NCBI GenBank assembly: GCA_905209765.1
Contig: CAJLUE010000007.1
Location: forward strand, 1-46,581
Source: an uncultured Collinsella sp.
GTDB taxonomy: Bacteria > Actinomycetota > Coriobacteriia > Coriobacteriales > Coriobacteriaceae
Direction of reading: 5' to 3'
DNA length: 46,581 bases
Shown here: piece by piece, positions 1-7,955 of the stretch
Layout of the letters: every line of letters begins with the position of its first letter
Numbering within the stretch: the first letter of the stretch is position 1
Notes under the pieces: model-generated
The model's database searches: none
Told to the model about the DNA's origin: nothing
The model's input: the letters and a program-made list of their open reading frames with translations, nothing else
Made by a program: the position numbers and the translations under genes

Positions 1-187
1 GATACTTAAACCACAGCTTGGCGTGCTCGGACTCGTTGCCCGCCGTCTCGGCAAAGATATTCGAGATCTGAACGTAGCCATCCTTCTTGGCCTTAGATGC
101 GTAGTAGCGATACTTGGTGTGCGCCTGGGACTCACCAGCAAAAGCGGTCTCGAGGTTCTTCTTAGTCTGAGAGTTCTCAAAATCCAT
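1..187 (-). CDS. rbr: Rubrerythrin, N-terminal part (3' end outside the window)
   Basis: The reverse strand reads from ATG at 187 into a ferritin-like N-terminus: MDFENSQTKKNLETAF, then AGESQAH, YRYYASKAKK and FAETAGNESEHAKLW. The glutamates and histidine in the GESQAH and NESEHAKLW stretches are the di-iron ligands typical of rubrerythrin. Rubrerythrins reduce hydrogen peroxide in the cytoplasm of anaerobes using electrons from rubredoxin or NADH-linked donors. Only about 62 residues are in the window, so the C-terminal rubredoxin-like Fe(SCys)4 domain cannot be checked. A GGGAAG ribosome site lies about 8 bases upstream of the ATG. The family is clear; whether it is a one- or two-domain form is unknown. 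Confidence 0.85.
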   Translation of the reverse strand, partial: MDFENSQTKKNLETAFAGESQAHTKYRYYASKAKKDGYVQISNIFAETAGNESEHAKLWFKY

Positions 188-301
188 AGGTGTACTTCCC
201 TTCAACACATGCCGCCCGTAGGCTTCAAGCGGCCTTGTCTTTAGGGTGCCCTCATGTCGAAAATCTAAACCTTACAATCCTGTTTTTCAGATTCGGGTAG
301 G

Positions 302-1207
302 CTACACGCTTAGCCAGCGGTCACCCTCCACGCGGCAAAAGCCCTCACGCTCCAAGTCGGCCAAAATGCCTGCGACGAGATCGTGATCGACCGGCTCGCG
401 GCCTGCTGCCGCCTCCATTTCGTTTACACCCGCCACGGCCTCGGCGAGTGTGATGCCCGCCGGCCGCCCATCGCGCGCCGCCAGCAGCATGCGCACAATA
501 TGAGCGCGCTTTTGGCGACGCGAGCCCTCAAACTTGGACTGACGACTATAGCTCGCCGAGCGCCTGGACGGATTGGGCAGCGCCTTCTTAAGATACGCGC
601 CATAATCCAGCAGCGCGTAATACCATGCGCGCGGTGTGTCGGCATCATCGAGCGGCACGGCAAAGGGAGCAATCTCATCCGCCGTCGAACCGGGAGCTGC
701 CGGACAGGCGGCCTGAATCAGCGGCACCAGCTCGCGATCGGGAACGGCGGGCACATCGGGAAAGAAATGATGCAGAAAAACCGTGCGCACGTTGGTCTCC
801 AGATACACCCCCGGAAGATCGAACGCAAACGACCGGATGCCCTGCGCCGTCGCCGGGCCAATACCGGGCAGGGCGACCAGGTCGCGCGTCTCACGTGGAA
901 ACTCCCCACCCCAGTCTTCCATAACGCACTGAGCGGCCCTGTGAAGCGCCAGAGCGCGTCGGTTGTAGCCCATCCCTTGCCAAGCGTCCAAAACATCGGA
1001 AGGCGCGGCCTGGGCAAGCGTCTGCACGGTTGGAAAGCGATCGAGCCACGCGGGCATACGCGTCTCCACGCGCGGCACCTGCGTTTGCTGCAGCATAACC
1101 TCGGAAAGCCAAATAATGTACGGGTCGCGCGTGCGGCGCCACGGAAGGTCGCGATAACGCAGGACCCCTTCCGAACGAACCATCGAACGAAAGGGGTCCT
1201 GAATCAT
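302..1207 (-). CDS. mutY: MutY-like A/G-specific adenine glycosylase (HhH-GPD), without Fe-S cysteines
   Basis: 301 residues. An HhH-GPD base-excision glycosylase: residues 30-44 hold the MutY helix with the expected catalytic Glu (E36 in WLSEVMLQQTQV), and residues 112-130 hold the helix-hairpin-helix (LPGIGPATAQGI). MutY removes adenine mispaired with 8-oxoguanine. Two departures are visible. The catalytic Asp position, 24 residues after the hairpin Leu, is Glu (E137 in LETNV), and the four cysteines of the C-terminal iron-sulphur loop are absent, replaced by a basic stretch (NPSRRSASYSRQSKFEGS). There is also no C-terminal MutT-like 8-oxoG recognition domain, so it is shorter than the usual ~350 residues. 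Cluster-less MutY-type proteins exist in other anaerobes. It starts 21 bases after the Rrf2 gene with a strong AAGGAG site, so the two are probably co-transcribed. A different base specificity is possible. Confidence 0.8.
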   Translation of the reverse strand: MIQDPFRSMVRSEGVLRYRDLPWRRTRDPYIIWLSEVMLQQTQVPRVETRMPAWLDRFPTVQTLAQAAPSDVLDAWQGMGYNRRALALHRAAQCVMEDWGGEFPRETRDLVALPGIGPATAQGIRSFAFDLPGVYLETNVRTVFLHHFFPDVPAVPDRELVPLIQAACPAAPGSTADEIAPFAVPLDDADTPRAWYYALLDYGAYLKKALPNPSRRSASYSRQSKFEGSRRQKRAHIVRMLLAARDGRPAGITLAEAVAGVNEMEAAAGREPVDHDLVAGILADLEREGFCRVEGDRWLSV

Positions 1208-1228
1208 GGCTATGCTCCTTATGCGGCG

Positions 1229-1714
1229 CTATTCCTCCTGGCAAGCGCACACACAGGTGGCGTACTCGGGAAACGCATTGCGGTCGGCGAACTTGGAATC
1301 GACGGCCGGAAACTGGCGGTGAGCGACGATATCGCCCAGCGAAACGGAATCGAGGTAGTCGCGCATCAGCGCTTGAGCTCCGGCCCACAGGGGATGATAA
1401 CAGCACGTGCCCATGCGTGCACAGTCGCCATCGGGCGCGGTGCAATCGTTCATGACCATGGGGCCCTGAACGGCCTCAACGACCTGGCGGATGGTGACAT
1501 CGTCGGGGCTGACCTTAAGACGCATGCCGCCATGGACGCCACGCAGGCTCTCCACAATACCGGCCTGAACCAAACCATGCTGAATCGAACGGGCAAACGA
1601 ATACGGGACATTGACCTCTTCGGCGGCGGTGCGAACAGAAAGCAGACGCTCCGGGTCCTCGGCAAGCATCGCGAGCATGCGAAGGGCGTAATCAGTCTTC
1701 CTCGATATGTCCAT
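1229..1714 (-). CDS. Rrf2-family transcriptional regulator with cysteine cluster
   Basis: 161 residues from the ATG at 1714, chosen because GAAAGGGG lies just upstream and because an Rrf2 protein begins with the MDISRKTDYALRML type of N-terminus; the open frame extends further upstream without family character. Residues 1-65 form the winged helix (AAEEVNVPYSFARSIQ recognition region, GGMRL wing). Cysteines at C91, C98 and C104/C105 match the spacing of the [2Fe-2S]/[4Fe-4S] ligands of IscR/NsrR-type members (IscR uses C92, C98, C104). An additional CVCAC tail is unusual. It is likely a redox, nitric oxide or Fe-S sensing repressor that controls its own operon with the downstream MutY-like gene. 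The exact signal cannot be read from sequence. Confidence 0.87.
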   Translation of the reverse strand: MDISRKTDYALRMLAMLAEDPERLLSVRTAAEEVNVPYSFARSIQHGLVQAGIVESLRGVHGGMRLKVSPDDVTIRQVVEAVQGPMVMNDCTAPDGDCARMGTCCYHPLWAGAQALMRDYLDSVSLGDIVAHRQFPAVDSKFADRNAFPEYATCVCACQEE

Positions 1715-1873
1715 TTTTCCCCTTTCAAGGAATAGGAACAGCTCGAACGAGCTCCGGAGCCGAGCTTGCGTCGAGACACCAATGACCGTATGGACGCCCA
1801 AATAGCAAAACGGGTGCCCACTGAATGCCGTGTTTGAAGCCTCTTGCATCAAAAACGGCCCATAGTGCAATTT

Positions 1874-1902
1874 AGTATAACCTAACCCCCTGCTTCGTTG
1901 AA
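1874..1902 (-). promoter_or_regulatory. Predicted promoter of the rrf2-mutY operon
   Basis: On the minus strand a TTCAAC -35 (1902-1897) and TATACT -10 (1879-1874) are separated by 17 bases. A dyad TTGTTGCACAACA sits just upstream (about 1907-1919) and is a plausible operator or activator site. The remaining space up to the tRNA terminator at 2025 shows no gene. The untranslated leader would be roughly 155 bases. Confidence 0.55.
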
Positions 1903-2021
1903 CAGGTGTTGTGCAACAAACGCCTTGTTTGAACACAGGTCTCAAACGGAGCTTGTCCGGGAATTGGAAGGATTTGGTTTTGGGCAAAAGGAGCCGATGG
2001 GATCAAGGTCCTATCAAATGC

Positions 2022-2048
2022 AAAAAGCCACGTCCGAAGACGTGGCTT
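2022..2048 (-). terminator. Intrinsic terminator of tRNA-Asp
   Basis: A 10-bp stem (AAGCCACGTC / GACGTGGCTT) with a four-base loop is followed on the minus strand by a T run. It lies 10 bases downstream of the tRNA CCA end. Confidence 0.85.
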
Positions 2049-2057
2049 TAATTGCGT

Positions 2058-2135
<78 letters not shown>

Positions 2136-2181
2136 AGGCAGTCGTTCGCGTTTGTTTCCGCTCGCGTGCGCTGCGGGGATT

Positions 2182-2211
2182 AGTATACACAGAAGTCTGT
2201 CCGGCGCGCAA
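2182..2211 (-). promoter_or_regulatory. Predicted tRNA-Asp promoter
   Basis: TTGCGC (-35, 2211-2206) and TATACT (-10, 2187-2182) with an 18-base spacer on the minus strand, about 47 bases ahead of the mature 5' end. Confidence 0.6.
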
Positions 2212-2243
2212 CAACTTTTTTGAAAAAATTTTTGGGGCCATCC

Positions 2244-2386
2244 GGGAGGGTTTCCGGGGCTGGGGGCGGGGGTTAAGTTTGCTGCTCTACAGTCCTGCGC
2301 AAGACGGAAAGCACATTAAGTGCTTTCCTTTGCGTGCGGAACTCGCGACAAACTTAACCCCCGCCCTCGGCCCCGGAAACCCTCCC
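2244..2386. repeat. 143-bp long inverted repeat (two 37-bp arms)
   Basis: The left arm (2244-2280) and right arm (2350-2386) are reverse complements at 35 of 37 positions; each runs from GGGAGGG through a GC-rich core to TTAAGTTT. The centre holds a second stem, GGAAAGCAC/GTGCTTTCC. Neither end has a T run, so it is not a simple terminator. The rest of the 2136-2544 gene-free stretch holds the tRNA promoter, a GC-rich hairpin around 2413-2445 and a terminator. It could be a palindromic mobile element or a dispersed repeat. Confidence 0.85.
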
Positions 2387-2502
2387 TGCCGTCACATTAT
2401 TCAACCAGTTTTGCGGGCGTGCGCCGCTGCGCGGCTAGCCCGCATGCTCCGCGGCGGGGTTGGTCTGATGGATCTTGTTGAACTACCGTCTTTGGCTCAA
2501 AG

Positions 2503-2537
2503 AAAAACGGGAGATGCGTTGTGCATCCCCCGTTTTT
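2503..2537. terminator. Terminator of the phosphoesterase gene (symmetrical)
   Basis: Stem CGGGAGATGC/GCATCCCCCG with one mismatch, flanked by AAAAA on one side and TTTTT on the other, so it can act in both directions. It begins 8 bases after the phosphoesterase stop codon. Confidence 0.85.
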
Positions 2538-2544
2538 GTTGCAC

Positions 2545-3012
2545 CTACTCCAAGTCAATAAATTTGGTGCTCAGGATCTTGCCGTCCTTGACGAGCATTC
2601 TGGCCATGGTGGGGCCTCGGCTGCCTCTGGGATAGCTGGCGCTACCGGGATTGAGGACCAGGCAGCGGCCTACTTGGGCTTCTTTGGTTACGTGGGTGTG
2701 ACCGTTGATGGCTACGTCTACGGATCCCACGGGAAGGTCTTCGCGGTAGTGGGCTACGGCGAATTTGAGGCCTTCGTAGGTGAAGATAGCCAGACGGTCT
2801 ACATCCGGGCCGTAGTCGCGGTAGTAGTCGTTGTTTCCTAGGACCGCTCGCACAGGGGCGATGGTGCATAGATGCTCGTAATCCATCTCTGAGGTGAGGT
2901 CTCCGGCGTGGATAATCAGATCTGCGCCTTTGAGCTCGTCCAGAAGCGCGGGCGAAAGATAGCCGTGGGTGTCCGAGATGATGTCGATGCGCTTGGCGCT
3001 TGCACTGTTCAT
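2545..3012 (-). CDS. YfcE/MJ0936-type metallophosphoesterase
   Basis: 155 residues. A small calcineurin-like phosphoesterase with the metal-binding motifs in order: SDTHG near residue 13, HAGD near 35, GNND near 59, H in VAHYREDLP, and NGHTH near 102, followed by NPGSASYPRG. Members are cytoplasmic, need Mn or similar metals and cleave phosphodiesters in vitro; physiological substrates are mostly unknown. The ATG at 3012 is preferred over the frame start at 3060 because AGAAGG precedes it and the upstream part overlaps a terminator. It is the last gene before a symmetrical terminator and is probably transcribed alone. Confidence 0.85.
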   Translation of the reverse strand: MNSASAKRIDIISDTHGYLSPALLDELKGADLIIHAGDLTSEMDYEHLCTIAPVRAVLGNNDYYRDYGPDVDRLAIFTYEGLKFAVAHYREDLPVGSVDVAINGHTHVTKEAQVGRCLVLNPGSASYPRGSRGPTMARMLVKDGKILSTKFIDLE

Positions 3013-3047
3013 GGGATCCCTTCTGCAAAACCGATTCGACGTATATA

Positions 3048-3096
3048 CAAAAAGCCCCACGGCTCCGCAGACAATTGGTCTACAGGGCTGCGGGGC
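3048..3096 (-). terminator. Terminator of the glycosyltransferase/kinase/regulator operon
   Basis: Arms GCCCCGCAGCCCTG and CGGAGCCGTGGGGC form an imperfect stem followed on the minus strand by TTTTTG, eight bases beyond the stop codon of the LytTR regulator. Confidence 0.8.
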
Positions 3097-3103
3097 CAGT
3101 GTA

Positions 3104-3820
3104 CTAGAGGCTCAGGGCCTTCTTGAGCGGCACAACGCGGCGGCGCGAAACCGGCACGCGTTCGTCGACGCCCGTAATGCCCAGTTGGATAGCGCCCGAG
3201 GGCACCGTCTCGACATCCGTGACGCACGCCAAGTTGACGATATAGCGGCGATGAACGCGAAAGAAGCCAAAGTCGCAAAGCTTGGCCTCGAACTGCGCCA
3301 GCGAAGTCGTCGATAGAAAACGATCATCGACGGTATAGATACAGGAGTAATCGTCCTTGGCCATGATGAAGCGAATGTCATCCACGGGGATGAGGACCTT
3401 ACGGCCGCCCTTTTCCACCGGAATGCGCTCGATGGTGGCTTTGCTGTCCGTGACGGGCTTGGTGTGCTGCATGACCTTCTCGATCGCGCGATCCAGGCGT
3501 GCCTCCTCAACCGGCTTCATGAGGTAATCGACGGCATCAACGTCGAACGCCTCGACGGCATGATCGCTATACGCGGTCACAAACACAATCGCCGGCGGAT
3601 TCTTAAGCTTATGCAGTGCCTCGGCAAGCTGCAGGCCAGAAGCGCCGGGCATCGAGATATCGAGAAATACGACATCGACGCGGCTTTCCATCAACATCTC
3701 AATGGCGGAGCGGACGCTCGACGCCTCAGTGATCGTGCCGATCTTGCCCGTCTGCTCGAGCAAGAAGCGAAGTTCCGAACGGGCCGGGGCCTCATCATCC
3801 ACAATCATCGCACGCAGCAT
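3104..3820 (-). CDS. LytTR-family response regulator (first pair)
   Basis: 238 residues from ATG at 3820; a TTG 24 bases earlier is possible but less likely. Residues 1-120 are a CheY-like receiver: acidic pocket VDDE (D8, D9), phospho-acceptor D54 in FLDISMPG, T/A switch in FVTAYSDH, and K in DYLMKPVEEAR. Residues 135-235 are a LytTR DNA-binding domain (KVLIPVDDIRFIMA, CDFGFFRVHRRYIVNL, VPVSRRR). LytTR proteins bind direct repeats upstream of cell-surface, competence or nutrient-uptake genes. It lies 72 bases after the LytS-like kinase, its likely partner. The gap can form a stem (GGGCT...AGCCC) that may adjust expression relative to the kinase. Target genes are not evident. Confidence 0.9.
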   Translation of the reverse strand: MLRAMIVDDEAPARSELRFLLEQTGKIGTITEASSVRSAIEMLMESRVDVVFLDISMPGASGLQLAEALHKLKNPPAIVFVTAYSDHAVEAFDVDAVDYLMKPVEEARLDRAIEKVMQHTKPVTDSKATIERIPVEKGGRKVLIPVDDIRFIMAKDDYSCIYTVDDRFLSTTSLAQFEAKLCDFGFFRVHRRYIVNLACVTDVETVPSGAIQLGITGVDERVPVSRRRVVPLKKALSL

Positions 3821-3892
3821 AGGGATTAAACCTTTCGTCAACAAACTAGGCTGGGCATCCGCCGCTTGGCGTTGAGCCCATAGCCTTTTATT

Positions 3893-5236
3893 TTACTCTT
3901 GAATGTCAAAGATGCTCTCTGACAAATCAAGATGCAGGAGCACTTTGGTGCCCTTGCCCGGCGCCGATTCGACGTGCGTATAAGAGTGCGGTCCATAAAA
4001 GCGATGGATGCGCTCAGAAATATTGTGCATGGCCACGCCGGCGCCGCCGCCTTGCGGGGAACTGGCATCGGGGCGGGCGGAGCGCTCATCAAACAGCCTG
4101 GCGGCGGTGCCCTCGTCCATGCCCACGCCGTTGTCGGCCACGGCAATCAGGATTGCGTCGTCGCCGTCTTGATGGACGGTCACATCGATCTGCAGGGCAT
4201 CGCCATCGCCCATGCCATGCCGCACGGCGTTCTCGACAATGGGCTGGATTACAAAGGCCGGGACCAACGTGTCCTCGACATCCTCGGAGACATCGAAGGC
4301 CGCCAGTACGCGGTCCTCGCCAAAGCGCGCCTTCTCAAACGTCAGGTAGCGCTTGGTCTGGGCAACCTCGCGCGAGACCGGGATAAGCGACCCCGAGTTG
4401 TCGAGCGTGGCGCGATAGAACAAGGAAAACTCGCGCAGCAGCTCGCGGGCACGCAGCGGGTCGGTACGCGTAAACGACGCGATGGTGTTGAGCGTGTTGA
4501 ACAGAAAGTGCGGGTTGATCTGCGCCTGCAGGGCACGCACCTCGGCACGGGCCGTCAGTTCCTTTTGCACCTCGAGCTCGTGGATGGCGAGCTGCGTGGA
4601 CAGGATCTCGGCAAAACCCGAGGCGAGCGCATACTGGGTACGGTCGACGGCACGCGGGGTCTTGTAGTAGAACTTGAGCGTGCCGACGGTGCGGTCGCCC
4701 ACCTTGATGGGCGCGATGATGCCGGCGGGAACATGGTTGTGCGAGCCATCCGAACCCACCACGTCCACCACGCGGTTGAACGACTGCACGATGCCGTGCT
4801 CAATGACGTAGCGCGTGGCAAGCGTATGGATGGGCGAATCGGGCAGCAGCTTTTCCTCGAACTCGCCCGCGCAGGCCAGCACGTTGCTCTCATCGGTGAT
4901 GGCAACGGTCATGGCACGTGTCTCGGGCAGAATACGCCGGCACACCAAAAGCGCCGATTCCTGCGTCAGGCCGCCCTTAATGTCCTCGAGCATGGCCGAG
5001 GCAACCGAGAGCGTCTCCTCGGTGTACTGGGAGCGTACCGAATCGGGGTTGAGCGTCAAATAGATAAAGATGCACAGGAAGATGCACAGCAGCGCACAGG
5101 CGATCACCGTGGCAATCGGCTCAATGCCAGTCGCCAGGGCAAAGATAAAGTACACCAACACGCAAACGGCGCAGACAACGGCGATGATGCGAAAGATTGA
5201 AATTGAATTATCGCGCTGGGCGCGGCGGTCGATCAT
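3893..5236 (-). CDS. LytS-type sensor histidine kinase (first pair)
   Basis: 447 residues. Two membrane segments lie near the N-terminus (about residues 14-35 and 41-61), then a GAF-like sensory region (about 75-215; RAMTVAITDES and GTLKFYY strands), a His_kinase phospho-acceptor region with H in QINPHFLFNTLNT (about residue 243), and a GHKL ATPase (N box VIQPIVENAVRHG, G1 VADNGVGMD, G2 GGGAGVAMHN). Unlike classical LytS there is no 5TM receptor domain, so sensing is probably by the cytoplasmic GAF or the short loop. ATG at 5236 overlaps the glycosyltransferase stop by four bases and has GGAGGGGG upstream, so translation is probably coupled. It is paralogous to the kinase at 9765-11156. Confidence 0.9.
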   Translation of the reverse strand: MIDRRAQRDNSISIFRIIAVVCAVCVLVYFIFALATGIEPIATVIACALLCIFLCIFIYLTLNPDSVRSQYTEETLSVASAMLEDIKGGLTQESALLVCRRILPETRAMTVAITDESNVLACAGEFEEKLLPDSPIHTLATRYVIEHGIVQSFNRVVDVVGSDGSHNHVPAGIIAPIKVGDRTVGTLKFYYKTPRAVDRTQYALASGFAEILSTQLAIHELEVQKELTARAEVRALQAQINPHFLFNTLNTIASFTRTDPLRARELLREFSLFYRATLDNSGSLIPVSREVAQTKRYLTFEKARFGEDRVLAAFDVSEDVEDTLVPAFVIQPIVENAVRHGMGDGDALQIDVTVHQDGDDAILIAVADNGVGMDEGTAARLFDERSARPDASSPQGGGAGVAMHNISERIHRFYGPHSYTHVESAPGKGTKVLLHLDLSESIFDIQE

Positions 5237-6420
5237 TCAGCCCCCTCCAGGATGCTAATCAGTTGTGCGTCGCGCCAAAGTTCGTCCATGATCTTGGGCC
5301 AGAAACTCTGAAAACGCAGGTAGCTTGCGGCGTTTTGGCGGGCATAGGTCTTGGCCTCGTCAATACCATGACGCCAGATGCGCAGATACCCCTCGTGCTC
5401 GCGGGTAAACATGCTGCGAACCATGGCGGTCTTGCGCACGCGGTCGTCGAGCTCGCGCGAGATCCACGGACCCGGATAGGGCATGAGCGATGCGGCCGTA
5501 ACCGGAATGAGCTCCTTTTGGTGCGCAGCGAACGTCAGCTTGGCCCGCTCGTAGTACCAACGGTACACGTCCTGCATAAAGCGCGGCGAGCGCTTCTCGG
5601 ACTCGGGCGGCAGGTGGCGCACGGTCCACTCGTTATCGAACCACACGTCATAGCCGAACATGCGCATGTTAAACAGGTAGTCCAGATCCTCGCCGCGGGT
5701 GATAAACGGGTCGAAGGCCACGCGCGTAAAGGCGCGGGCATGCAGGGCCACAAGGCCGCCGCACACGTAATTGGAGCGCGAGATGCGGGTGCCCGAGAGC
5801 GCCTTTTTCATCCAGCGATTGAACTCGATGCGCTTGGTCCACCAGCGATGGCAAATGCCCGCTTTGTCCGTGGGAGCCAGCGGCGACCCGTCACGATCGT
5901 AAAAGTATCCGCTCTTGACTAAAATCGGCAGGCCCTGACGCGTCTGTTGGCCCAGCGCATAGGTCGCACGCTTCATAAAGTCGGCATCGATGACGGTCTC
6001 GTCGTCATCCAAAAACACAACCGCGTCGTGCCCCAGCACCGCCGCGCAGGCAAGACCCATGTTGCGGATGGCACCGTAGCCGCGCAGGCTCACGCACTCG
6101 CCCGAGCCTTTGGGCGCAATCTGCGCCACGCGGTCGGCAACACGCGAAGCCTGAGTATTGGTAACGATGGTGACCTTAAGTGTGGGATGCGCATTGACGA
6201 TTTCGTGCACGCGATGGGATACGTCGGCCGTGGCAGAAACCGGACAGACCACCAAAAGAATGATGCGCGGAATGTCGCGCACCTGTTCGAGCGAAGTCAG
6301 GCAGCGATCGAGTTCCGGGTTGGCGGCATTGAGCGACGTCGAGTGATCATAGGTGCCGGGAGCGTTTGCTTGGGTATCATCGCCCGCCCAATATGTTGGG
6401 ATCACAACCGTGGCGTTCAT
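5233..6420 (-). CDS. GT-A fold (family 2-like) glycosyltransferase
   Basis: 395 residues. It begins with the nucleotide-sugar-binding strand MNATVVIPTYW, has a DXD-like metal motif in VVFLDDDE (about 138), an acceptor-site block (NYVCGGLVALHARAF) and an RGEDLDYLFNM acidic motif typical of family-2 transferases. No membrane span is visible, so the protein is cytoplasmic or peripheral. The donor and acceptor are unknown; a role in envelope polysaccharide is plausible given the coupled two-component pair. The ATG at 6420 follows GGAGGGCAAAGG; the frame start at 6465 would put the N-terminus inside a terminator hairpin. First gene of a three-gene operon with the kinase and regulator. Confidence 0.85.
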   Translation of the reverse strand: MNATVVIPTYWAGDDTQANAPGTYDHSTSLNAANPELDRCLTSLEQVRDIPRIILLVVCPVSATADVSHRVHEIVNAHPTLKVTIVTNTQASRVADRVAQIAPKGSGECVSLRGYGAIRNMGLACAAVLGHDAVVFLDDDETVIDADFMKRATYALGQQTRQGLPILVKSGYFYDRDGSPLAPTDKAGICHRWWTKRIEFNRWMKKALSGTRISRSNYVCGGLVALHARAFTRVAFDPFITRGEDLDYLFNMRMFGYDVWFDNEWTVRHLPPESEKRSPRFMQDVYRWYYERAKLTFAAHQKELIPVTAASLMPYPGPWISRELDDRVRKTAMVRSMFTREHEGYLRIWRHGIDEAKTYARQNAASYLRFQSFWPKIMDELWRDAQLISILEGAE

Positions 6421-6442
6421 ACCTTTGCCCTCCTTGCAACAC

Positions 6443-6477
6443 AAAAACGGGGCGCCGCCAAACACAGGCGACGCCCC
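6443..6477 (-). terminator. Terminator after the UMF1-like transporter, directly ahead of the glycosyltransferase
   Basis: Stem of ten pairs (GGGGCG-CGCC arms with one mismatch) and loop AAACACA, followed on the minus strand by TTTTT. It ends only 23 bases before the glycosyltransferase start, so it may double as an attenuator. Confidence 0.8.
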
Positions 6478-6602
6478 GCGACCTAGCTGATTCCATCATA
6501 CCCACTTGGGCTAAACATTGTTCGGAAGTCAGAATGATTTATGCGGCCACTTCCAAAAGAGTACTGCAGATAGGCACAATTGCCGTACTGAGCCCGGTTG
6601 TC

Positions 6603-7853
6603 TTACGCCGCCGCCTGAGCCATGCGGGACAGACGGACCAGCAGCACAAAGCCAACAACCAGCAGAACGCCAATAGAAAGGACGCCCAGCGACGGGTTGC
6701 CGGTCAGCGAGGTGACAACCGACACCAGGAAGGTGCCCATAACGCTTGCGTAACGGCCAAAGATATCGAAGAAGCCGTAGTACTCGTTGGACTTTTCCTT
6801 GGGGATGATGCGGCCAAAATAGCTGCGGCTCAGCGCCTGCACGCCGCCTTGGAACAGGCCGACCAAAATGGCGAGCACCCAGAACTCAAAGGCGGTCTTT
6901 AAGAAAAACGCGGCAAAGAGCACGATGCCCATATAGGCGGCGACGGCCACCAAGATCATATTGAGTGTGCCCACGCGACCGGCGAGCTTGCCGTAGATGA
7001 TGGCGGACGGGAAGGCCACAAACTGCGTAACGAGCAGCGCCAGCACCAGCTGGGTCGAATCGATGCCAAGAGCCGATCCGTAGCTGGTTGCCATGGAAAT
7101 AACCGTGTGCACACCGTCGATGTAGAAGAAGAACGCGATCATGTAGACCAGCACGGTCTTGTTGTGGGCGATCTCGCGCATGGTGTGTCCGACCTCGGAG
7201 AACACGCCGCCCACGATGTGGCCGATGGTGTCCTGGGGACCGCGCTCGCGACCGTACTTTTGCTTATAGGTGCGAATGAGCGGCAGGGTAAAGATGAGCC
7301 ACCAGGCACCGGTGATGACAAACGACAGACGCGTTGCCAGCATGGTGGGGACGCCAAGAGCGGGGCCACCCATGATAAGCGCCAGGCAGATGATGAACGG
7401 CACGGTGGAACCGATGTAGCCCCAGGCATAGCCCGAGCTGGACACGGCGTCCATGCGCTCGTCGGTGGTAATGTCGGGCAGCATGGCGTCGTAGAACGTC
7501 ATAGAAGAGTTAAGGCCGATGGTGCACAGCACGTACACGGTCAAAAATGCCATGGCGGACATTGGGATAGCCTGCGCCAGGCAAAGAACCAGGCCCGTGA
7601 GGAAGAAGCCCAAGAAGAACTTGATCTTGTTGCCGGCGTAATCGGCAAGCGCGCCCAGAATGGGCATGAGCATGGCAATGACCAGCGAGGCAATCGTCTG
7701 CGCGTTGCCCCAGGCGACCACCAGGTCTGCCGAGGAAGCACCGGTATTGATGGCGTTAAAGTAGATGGGCACCACCGAGGTATTGAGCAGCACGAGGGCC
7801 GAGTTGCCCACATCGTACATAACCCAGTTACGCTCGAGCTTGGTGTATTTCAT
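6603..7853 (-). CDS. UMF1/Atg22-like MFS transporter
   Basis: 416 residues with about twelve hydrophobic segments. The N-terminus (WVMYDVGNSALVLLNTSVVPIYF) matches the YDxxNSA...PIYF signature of the UMF1/Atg22 branch of the major facilitator superfamily. A GALADYAGNKIKF loop between TM2 and TM3 corresponds to the MFS A motif. Substrates of bacterial members are unknown; yeast Atg22 exports amino acids from vacuoles. The ATG at 7853 has GAAGGGG upstream; the frame start at 7946 adds 31 residues without membrane character. A single-gene unit between its terminator and the phospholipase-like gene. Confidence 0.82.
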   Translation of the reverse strand: MKYTKLERNWVMYDVGNSALVLLNTSVVPIYFNAINTGASSADLVVAWGNAQTIASLVIAMLMPILGALADYAGNKIKFFLGFFLTGLVLCLAQAIPMSAMAFLTVYVLCTIGLNSSMTFYDAMLPDITTDERMDAVSSSGYAWGYIGSTVPFIICLALIMGGPALGVPTMLATRLSFVITGAWWLIFTLPLIRTYKQKYGRERGPQDTIGHIVGGVFSEVGHTMREIAHNKTVLVYMIAFFFYIDGVHTVISMATSYGSALGIDSTQLVLALLVTQFVAFPSAIIYGKLAGRVGTLNMILVAVAAYMGIVLFAAFFLKTAFEFWVLAILVGLFQGGVQALSRSYFGRIIPKEKSNEYYGFFDIFGRYASVMGTFLVSVVTSLTGNPSLGVLSIGVLLVVGFVLLVRLSRMAQAAA

Positions 7854-7955
7854 GGACAGGGCCCCTTCGTATTTCGCCCGATATGCAGTTAGTTCATCGT
7901 ACCCCAATTGTCCAGAGGCGCCGGTAAGGATTCGGCAAAGGGGCACGCACGAGCC

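Noticed and set aside
5197..5922. Plus-strand open frames opposite kinase and glycosyltransferase genes
   Set aside because: No ribosome sites, no domain motifs, and complete well-supported genes on the other strand.
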